DNA of 6,872 nucleotides from JBHHYN01 sp046757565 (GTDB taxonomy: Bacteria > Pseudomonadota > Gammaproteobacteria > Eutrophobiales > Eutrophobiaceae): contig JBHHYN010000138.1 of assembly GCA_046757565.1 (NCBI GenBank), positions 1 to 6,872 on the forward strand. Direction: 5' to 3'. Shown here piece after piece: positions 1-4,448 of this stretch. The notes beneath the pieces were generated by a model. It ran no database searches. It was not told the origin of the DNA and saw nothing but the letters and a program-made list of their open reading frames with translations. The position numbers and the translations under genes were made by a program. The stretch's first letter is position 1. Each line of letters begins with the position of its first letter.

Positions 1-149
1 GGGATCACCTGTGGAGCGATGACACCGGCCTGCCGGTCGAGGCCTACACGGAAGACGATGTGAAAGAAAAGGCCGAGGAAGTATTCAGGCATGTTTACCG
101 CGCCTATCCTGAATTGCCGTCCCCTTTCTATTCATCTACAGTGGCCTGA
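1..149 (+). CDS. C-terminal end of a probable type I restriction R-subunit-like protein (partial)
   Basis: The frame starting at base 3 is open from the window edge to a TGA at 147-149 and gives 48 residues, starting DHLWSDDTGLPVEAY and ending PELPSPFYSSTVA. The pattern of a TGLP segment, a charged helix (EDDVKEKAEEVF), HVYRAYP and a final PSPFY is what I recall from the extreme C-terminus of HsdR-like type I restriction subunits. This is recognition of a tail only. The helicase and nuclease domains lie outside the window, so the identity is tentative. Coding character is plausible: there is a high density of charged residues and no stop. The gene is unrelated in function to the aromatic cluster and marks the left boundary of the gene-poor stretch. 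It could instead be the end of another DEAD-box helicase-type protein. Confidence 0.4.
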   Translation, partial: DHLWSDDTGLPVEAYTEDDVKEKAEEVFRHVYRAYPELPSPFYSSTVA

Positions 150-240
150 CAAGGCGGTCCAATATCAAGGGCTTGGATCGGCGGCAAGGTCAGGGCGACT
201 TGGTGTCCATGAGGTATACGGGAGAATAATTCCCCTGCAT

Positions 241-255
241 CCGCGATGATCGCGG
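241..255. repeat. Perfect 7-bp inverted repeat with 1-nt centre
   Basis: CCGCGAT-g-ATCGCGG is exactly symmetric about base 248. The symmetry continues outward as TGCA (236-239 and 256-259) if one base at 240 is skipped, giving a dyad of about 11 bp. It could be a protein-binding site or a short hairpin. No gene start lies close by, so the function is unknown. Confidence 0.5.
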
Positions 256-427
256 TGCAATATCTTGCGGGACTTTTACCGGGATTGGTCGTGCATCGTC
301 CTGCATTATAGGGCAAGTTGGTTAACGTACGTTCCGGCGATCTATAGGGATCTAGTGAGGCAACGCTAAGAATTGTATACTCGGCTGCGTGAGCCGGCCC
401 GTGGCGGAGCTCAACTCGCTGAGCAAC

Positions 428-461
428 TACGCCAGTTTTACGCCTACGCCAAACCTACGCC
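428..461 (+). repeat. Cluster of four TACGCC motifs
   Basis: TACGCC occurs at 428-433, 439-444, 445-450 and 456-461, so start-to-start spacings are 11, 6 and 11 bases. Three of the four are preceded by C (CTACGCC). It is a small, irregular cluster, too short to call an iteron array. It may be simple slippage within a decayed sequence. Confidence 0.45.
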
Positions 462-494
462 ACACATAGATAACTATTTGTTTATAAATGGCGT

Positions 495-517
495 TCGATT
501 CCGGCCCCGGGCACCAA
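495..517 (+). repeat. tRNA-3'-end-like direct repeat, copy 1
   Basis: The sequence TCGATTCCGGCCCCGGGCAC followed by CAA has the order seen at tRNA 3' ends: a TTCGATT T-loop starting at 494, a T-stem 3' strand, an acceptor 3' strand CCCGGGC, a discriminator A and CCA (514-516). The matching T-stem 5' strand is absent (upstream bases are TGGCG, where GCCGG would be needed), so this is not an intact tRNA. It matches the copy at 664-686 in 22 of 23 positions. Confidence 0.6.
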
Positions 518-572
518 GCGAAAAATGATTTAACCTGAATACCCGAAAGATGAGAGTCAAGTATATAACCGG

Positions 573-663
573 CACGGCCGGGCCGTGGGCTGATGAAAAC
601 CTTCCCTGGTTTTCACCCTGCGGGCGGACTGAAGTCCGTCCAAATCTGTTCCCGACAGATTTG
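573..663 (+). repeat. Array of four consecutive hairpin-forming inverted repeats
   Basis: There are four separate inverted repeats. At 573-587, CACGGCC pairs with GGCCGTG around one base. At 594-615, TGAAAACC pairs with GGTTTTCA around a 6-nt loop. At 622-641, GGGCGGAC pairs with GTCCGTCC around TGAA, with one G-U pair. At 641-663, CAAATCTGT pairs with ACAGATTTG around 5 nt. All stems are perfect or nearly so, and the last two abut. None is followed by a T-run, so they do not look like ordinary terminators. They may be REP/MITE-type repeats or a structured RNA. Confidence 0.55.
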
Positions 664-686
664 TCGAGTCCGGCCCCGGGCACCAA
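664..686 (+). repeat. tRNA-3'-end-like direct repeat, copy 2
   Basis: This is the second copy of the repeat, differing from copy 1 only by G for T at the fifth position. It lies 169 bp downstream and directly abuts the last of four hairpins. Duplicated tRNA 3' ends are the usual trace of tyrosine-recombinase integration, but no integrase or intact tRNA is seen, so an attachment-site origin is inferred and not shown. Confidence 0.55.
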
Positions 687-697
687 ATCACCATCCA

Positions 698-724
698 TTA
701 CGGTCCTGGTACAATAACTATTAT
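698..724 (+). promoter_or_regulatory. Possible promoter region of the ubiD-like gene (weak)
   Basis: TATTAT at 719-724 and TACAAT at 710-715 each match five of six bases of the -10 consensus. The only -35-like hexamer nearby is TTACGG at 698-703, with a short 15-bp spacing to TATTAT. The AT-rich stretch contrasts with the GC-rich repeats just upstream. The call rests mainly on position and is weak. Confidence 0.2.
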
Positions 725-850
725 GTTATTTCATTTATGGCGGATTCAATATGATCAGGACAACATATAGCGGCCACAGTGGGCATAGGAAGCCGTCATT
801 TATAAGCAGGAAAATCAGAAATATCGCAATAGCAACAGGGTGAATGAGAA

Positions 851-2278
851 ATGCCATACAATGACATCAGAGAATTTATTCAGTGTTTGGATGAGGAAGG
901 GCAACTAAATCGAGTTAAAAAAGAAGTTGATTGGAACCTTGAATTAAGTCATATCGCAAAACTCAATGAAGAACAACAGGGTGGTGGCTCGGCCATGTTG
1001 TTTGAGAACGTGAAAGACTATCCAAACCAACGTGTTTTTGCCAGCGCTTTAACCGCACGCGAACGACTAGCGATCGCACTGGAAATGTCTCTGGAAACCA
1101 GCATAATGAATTTGACCCACGAATGGGTTGATCGGATTCAGAACAAACGGGTTTCACCGGAATGTGTAGAGACGGGGTCTTGTAAGGAAAATATCCTCAT
1201 GGGTGAGGAGGCAGACGTAACCAGGTTACCGGCTCCGCAATTCTACCCCGGGGACGGGGGGCGTTACGTTGGTACAGCCGGCTTTCTTATTTCTCGCAAT
1301 TTGGATACGGGGCGGCTGAACCTGGGTACTTACAGGCTGATGATCGTGGATGCGAACCGGGCCTCGATCATGATCATCAAGGCAAAGGACGGTGAGATCG
1401 ATCTGCGTGGCTATGCAGAAAAAGGTATCCCAATGCCTGTAGCTTACGTAACGGGAGTTGATCCCACTATCTTTATGTGTGCCAGTACACTCTTTGGTCT
1501 GGAAGAAAGCGAATATGATATTGCCGGGGCATTGCGCGGCGAGGCGATAAAAGTGGTCAAGGCCGAAACCTCGGATTTGCTGGTGCCGGCGTCAGCGGAA
1601 TACGTGATTGAGGGAGAGATCGTGCCGGGTGAATTAATTGAAGAGGGTCCATTTGGGGAATATACAGGCTACTATTCCGGAACAGGTGCTGATCGTCGGG
1701 AGTTTATAAACATCAAGTGCATCACCCACCGTAATGATCCCATTCTCTGGGCAACCACCGTTGGTCGTCCCACCACTGATACCCATATGCTCATGGTTGT
1801 CAACCGAGTCGCCTCGCTATGGAACGACCTTAAACAGATGCAAATACCGGGTATCAAGGCTGTTTACGGACCTCCCGGAGCGGCCGGTCGGATGCTGGTT
1901 ATCATCTCCATGAAGCCAATGTACCATGGCCACTCCACGCAGGTTGGTTTGGCTGCCTTCGCTTCCGTGACCGGCAATTACGGTCTGAAGACGGTGATAC
2001 TGGTTGATGAAGACATTGATCCTGAAAATATGGATCAGGTCATGTACGCTCTGAGCTTCAGATTTCAGCCGGAACTTGGCACCCAGATTCTCAAGCGTGG
2101 TCGATCTACCCCGCTGGATCCCTCTCTGCCCCGCTCTAGCCGCTATTTGACTTCCCGTATTATCCTGGATTGCACCACACCCTACGAGTGGGGACCGGAA
2201 GAGCGACCGAAACCAATTCTGCTTGATGAGGAGATGAAAGCCCATGTTCTGGAGAATTGGGACAGCTATTTTGAATAA
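851..2278 (+). CDS. UbiD-family prenyl-FMN-dependent (de)carboxylase, phenylphosphate-carboxylase-like
   Basis: This 475-residue protein has the normal length and motif order of UbiD enzymes, cytoplasmic enzymes that carboxylate or decarboxylate aromatic or alpha,beta-unsaturated acids with prenylated FMN. N157-LGTYR-162 corresponds to the cofactor-binding Asn/catalytic Arg segment. E265-GPFG-E270 carries the two glutamates of the Arg-Glu-Glu catalytic set. GLEESEYDIAGAL (216-228) and ILVDEDIDP (383-391) are further family signatures. The start is well fixed: an in-frame TGA lies at 845-847 and AGGG at 837-840 is a modest ribosome site. The synthase-like pair downstream suggests a phenylphosphate carboxylase alpha/beta-type role, working on a phosphorylated phenol. 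Substrate, direction and the UbiX source of cofactor are not visible. A plain phenolic-acid decarboxylase is the main alternative. Family call is very sure, specific role moderate. Confidence 0.93.
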   Translation: MPYNDIREFIQCLDEEGQLNRVKKEVDWNLELSHIAKLNEEQQGGGSAMLFENVKDYPNQRVFASALTARERLAIALEMSLETSIMNLTHEWVDRIQNKRVSPECVETGSCKENILMGEEADVTRLPAPQFYPGDGGRYVGTAGFLISRNLDTGRLNLGTYRLMIVDANRASIMIIKAKDGEIDLRGYAEKGIPMPVAYVTGVDPTIFMCASTLFGLEESEYDIAGALRGEAIKVVKAETSDLLVPASAEYVIEGEIVPGELIEEGPFGEYTGYYSGTGADRREFINIKCITHRNDPILWATTVGRPTTDTHMLMVVNRVASLWNDLKQMQIPGIKAVYGPPGAAGRMLVIISMKPMYHGHSTQVGLAAFASVTGNYGLKTVILVDEDIDPENMDQVMYALSFRFQPELGTQILKRGRSTPLDPSLPRSSRYLTSRIILDCTTPYEWGPEERPKPILLDEEMKAHVLENWDSYFE

Positions 2279-2386
2279 GTAAACCATAAAGATGACGAAT
2301 GACATGTTGCCATTCACTCATCAGTAGAAAACCGGGACCTGGCTGCAAGTAAATCAACGTACATAACAGTAAAATTCTGGAATTCC

Positions 2387-3187
2387 ATGACAAATCGCGT
2401 TGATGGAATTGTATTTGATATCAGCGGTACGGTGGAGCGTGGCAAGAAAGTCCTGCCAGGTGTCCTCGACACGTTAGCCGAATTACGGAGGCGGGATATC
2501 CGTTTTGCTTTTTTTACCAACGATAATTCAAATCCCATCAGCCTCTGTGTTGAGCGCCTGGCCGCATTGGGGATTACGGTCAAACCTGAGGAGGTTTTAT
2601 CCTCTGCTTTGATCGCTGCCGAGGTCGTCTGCGAACTATATCCAAATAGCAAGATCTTACCTATTGGCGGCCCCGGTCTGATGGAAGCGATGCAGGATCG
2701 TAACCTGAACCTGTTGGATTTGAATCAAGCCGATGAAGCTGAAGTCGTAGTGATGGGTAAAGATGTAGGTTTCAATCAGAAGCGGCTGAATATTGTATGC
2801 CAGGCCATCTGGAACGGGGCCAAATTCCTGGCCACCAACATCGACCCAAAAATACCTACGGCCAATGGTTTCGAACCTGCTACCGGCCCTATGGTCAAGG
2901 CTGTGGCCTATGCTACCGGCTGTGAGCCATTGATTACCGGCAAGCCTTCACACTGGTCCGGTAAGATGGCCATGAAGATATTGAACATTGCCCCCGAGCG
3001 CGGCGCCGTCATTGGCGATTTTCTGGATACTGATATCGCTATGGGGAAAAGTGCTGGAATTTTTTCAATACTGGTACTCACCGGAGTCAGCACCAGGGAG
3101 CAGGTCGACGCCGCGCCTGATAATATGAAACCGGATCTGGTGTTACCTGACGTAAATCAGTTGATTAACTGGCTAAATGAAGGTTGA
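2387..3187 (+). CDS. NagD-like HAD superfamily (class IIA) protein with altered catalytic motif I
   Basis: The 266-residue protein aligns end to end by eye with NagD-type HAD phosphatases. Motif I is DISGT (D11-S13), motif II is FFTND (T44-N45), the class IIA cap follows, motif III is GKPS (K186) and motif IV is IGDFLDTDI (D211, D216). The nucleophile D11 is kept, but the second Asp of DxD, the general acid/base, is serine, so ordinary phosphatase turnover may be weak. It sits 108 bp after ubiD and 127 bp before the synthase genes on the same strand. Phenylphosphate carboxylase contains a small HAD-type delta subunit, and this longer protein may fill a comparable place or remove phosphate from a side product; both are inference. 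ATG 2387 places motif I at the usual distance from the N-terminus. Only a weak GGAA precedes it. Confidence 0.88.
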   Translation: MTNRVDGIVFDISGTVERGKKVLPGVLDTLAELRRRDIRFAFFTNDNSNPISLCVERLAALGITVKPEEVLSSALIAAEVVCELYPNSKILPIGGPGLMEAMQDRNLNLLDLNQADEAEVVVMGKDVGFNQKRLNIVCQAIWNGAKFLATNIDPKIPTANGFEPATGPMVKAVAYATGCEPLITGKPSHWSGKMAMKILNIAPERGAVIGDFLDTDIAMGKSAGIFSILVLTGVSTREQVDAAPDNMKPDLVLPDVNQLINWLNEG

Positions 3188-3207
3188 AATCCGGGCAGTT
3201 GGCTTTG

Positions 3208-3236
3208 TTGACAATGGAGAAGTTTACGTTTGAATT
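3208..3236 (+). promoter_or_regulatory. Candidate promoter for the synthase gene pair
   Basis: A perfect -35 consensus TTGACA lies at 3208-3213. With a 17-bp spacer it is followed by TGAATT (3231-3236), a poor three-of-six -10 match. It sits in the 127-bp gap between the HAD gene and the ATP-binding subunit gene, just before an inverted repeat at 3268-3282. The pair could therefore be transcribed separately from ubiD. Confidence 0.3.
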
Positions 3237-3267
3237 CCTGAAATGGGAAAGCAGCCGGTAAACCATA

Positions 3268-3282
3268 TGTTATTCAATAACA
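3268..3282. promoter_or_regulatory. Perfect inverted repeat, possible operator or mRNA hairpin
   Basis: TGTTATT-c-AATAACA is exactly symmetric about base 3275. It is flanked by a second, slightly off-centre pair, AAACC (3260-3264) and GGTTT (3289-3293). It lies 33 bp before the likely TTG start of the next gene and downstream of the candidate promoter, a suitable place for a repressor site or a leader hairpin. There is no T-tract, so a terminator is unlikely. Confidence 0.4.
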
Positions 3283-3314
3283 AATTACGGTTTGTTAAAT
3301 GTAAAATATGAAAC

Positions 3315-4430
3315 TTGGAATACCATAATTTAAAATCTCACGCTACACGTTATACACTTCCCTTTGAGGAGTGTGACACAGCCTCCTGCTCTCAAATAGG
3401 CGGCAAAAATGCCGGCTTGGGCGGCATGATAAAGGCGAATGCACCCGTACCCCCGGGGTTTGCCATTATCACTGAGGCCTACCGTAAGATGCTCATCACA
3501 GGCAATCTGGGTAAACAAATACACACTTTACTGGAACAACCGGATTCCGTAGATATGAAAAGTGATGCAGCAACCAGCCGAGCGATCCGCAATCTCATTG
3601 AACGAACTCCCATCCCTGACGATATCGAGCAGGCAATCCGGACTGCTTACATGGATCTCTGTCAACAATGTCAGCTGGACAATGTGCCCGTGGCTGTTCG
3701 CTCCAGTGCAACTGCCGAAGATTTGCCGGGAACCAGCTTTGCCGGGCAACAGGATACCTTTTTGTGGGTCGTTGGTATTAATGAAATATTGCGACACGTC
3801 AGCAAGTGTTGGTCCAGTGTGTATACGTCCCGTGCCATCGCTTACCGGAATGAAAAAAAGTTTTCTCACAAAGACGTTTATATGAGTGTTGGTATACAGA
3901 AAATGGTCAATGCCAGGGCTGCTGGTGTCATGTTCACCCTGAACCCTGTCAGTGGCGACCGCTCAAAAGTGGTCATTGATGCCAGTTGGGGTCTGGGTGA
4001 GTCAGTGGTCGGAGGGGAAGTTACGCCGGATAATTACGTCGTAGACAAGATAGCCATGAAAATCATCAAAAAAACCGTATCCTCCAAAACTATCGAGTAC
4101 AGGGCTGACCCAAGGAACAAATGCGTAAGGCGAGTTGAGGTGCCTCCCGCCCGGCAGACGATCCAATGCCTGAGCGATGATGCAATCCTGACCCTGACCA
4201 AATATGCCAACATCGCCGAAAAACACTTCGGGTCCCCGCAGGATTTGGAATGGGCCATTGATGCCGACCTCCGACCCCCTGACAATATCCTGTTATTGCA
4301 AAGTCGCCCTGAAACAGTCTGGAGTGGGCAGAAGAGAACGTTTATCAGTTCTGATAAAAAATCCGCCTTGGATAACATCGTCTCCAATTTAATCACCGGG
4401 GTAAAAATAAAACTGCATGATAAACGATAA
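3315..4430 (+). CDS. ATP-binding subunit of a split PEP-synthase-like phosphotransferase (phenylphosphate synthase PpsB-like)
   Basis: This 371-residue protein is only the PPDK_N ATP-grasp half of a PEP-synthase/pyruvate phosphate dikinase, the expected size of phenylphosphate synthase PpsB (about 40 kDa). Visible motifs are GGKNAGLGGM (K31), VAVRSSATAEDLPGTSFAGQ (R129), the glycine-rich WGLGESVVGGEVTPDNYVVD (225-244), DLEW (D310, E312) and LLLQSRPETVW (Q329, R331). These match the ATP and metal ligands of PPDK. The phosphohistidine and PEP/pyruvate domains are missing, and the histidine domain is supplied by the next gene 18 bp downstream. Its role would be to bind ATP and phosphorylate the partner's histidine. 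The start is uncertain: TTG 3315 follows an in-frame TGA at 3309-3311, has no clear ribosome site, and is the only usual start codon before the conserved GGK motif. Specific substrate is inferred. Confidence 0.88.
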   Translation: MEYHNLKSHATRYTLPFEECDTASCSQIGGKNAGLGGMIKANAPVPPGFAIITEAYRKMLITGNLGKQIHTLLEQPDSVDMKSDAATSRAIRNLIERTPIPDDIEQAIRTAYMDLCQQCQLDNVPVAVRSSATAEDLPGTSFAGQQDTFLWVVGINEILRHVSKCWSSVYTSRAIAYRNEKKFSHKDVYMSVGIQKMVNARAAGVMFTLNPVSGDRSKVVIDASWGLGESVVGGEVTPDNYVVDKIAMKIIKKTVSSKTIEYRADPRNKCVRRVEVPPARQTIQCLSDDAILTLTKYANIAEKHFGSPQDLEWAIDADLRPPDNILLLQSRPETVWSGQKRTFISSDKKSALDNIVSNLITGVKIKLHDKR

Positions 4431-4433
4431 TTA

Positions 4434-4442
4434 TGGAGGAGG
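4434..4442 (+). promoter_or_regulatory. Strong Shine-Dalgarno of the PpsA-like gene
   Basis: The run GGAGGAGG ends at 4442, a few bases before ATG 4449, and is the best ribosome site in the window. It contrasts with the weak sites of the HAD gene and the ATP-binding subunit gene and suggests that the histidine-domain subunit is made efficiently. Confidence 0.75.
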
Positions 4443-4448
4443 ATCATT

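Larger units (their letters stand above)
150..850. other. 701-bp non-coding, repeat-rich region upstream of the ubiD-like gene
   Basis: I see no convincing protein gene here. The longest open stretches on the minus strand (128-316 and 474-698) have no recognisable motif, and the second lies across inverted repeats. What the region does hold is a perfect palindrome at 241-255 and another at 324-333, four TACGCC motifs at 428-461, two tRNA-3'-end-like direct repeats at 495-517 and 664-686, four hairpins between 573 and 663, and the likely promoter area of the downstream operon after about 690. The pattern looks like decayed or inserted DNA between the restriction-like gene and the aromatic operon. 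Confidence 0.6.

Noticed and set aside
128..316. 62-codon minus-strand frame overlapping the end of the restriction-like gene
   Set aside because: No recognisable motif or ribosome site, and it overlaps the better-supported + strand frame.
495..517. Intact tRNA gene ending at the first CCA
   Set aside because: The T-stem 5' strand does not pair with the 3' strand, no anticodon stem can be formed, and the length to the candidate acceptor 5' strand is too great.
642..662. Rho-independent terminator
   Set aside because: The stem is strong but AT-rich, there is no following T-run, and no gene ends just upstream.
573..663. CRISPR array
   Set aside because: The inverted repeats differ in sequence from one another and there are no regular repeat-spacer units.
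1817..2317. 166-codon open frame on the minus strand inside the ubiD-like gene
   Set aside because: It lies fully opposite a clearly coding UbiD frame with intact motifs, and its own translation has no recognisable domain. It is a shadow of the real gene.
3562..3885. 107-codon + strand frame within the PpsB-like gene
   Set aside because: It is out of frame with the conserved VAVRSSATAEDLPGT region and has no motif or ribosome site.
4034..4447. 137-codon minus-strand open frame opposite the end of the PpsB-like gene
   Set aside because: The + strand carries the conserved ATP-grasp motifs here. The minus-strand product is Cys/Ser-rich with no motif.
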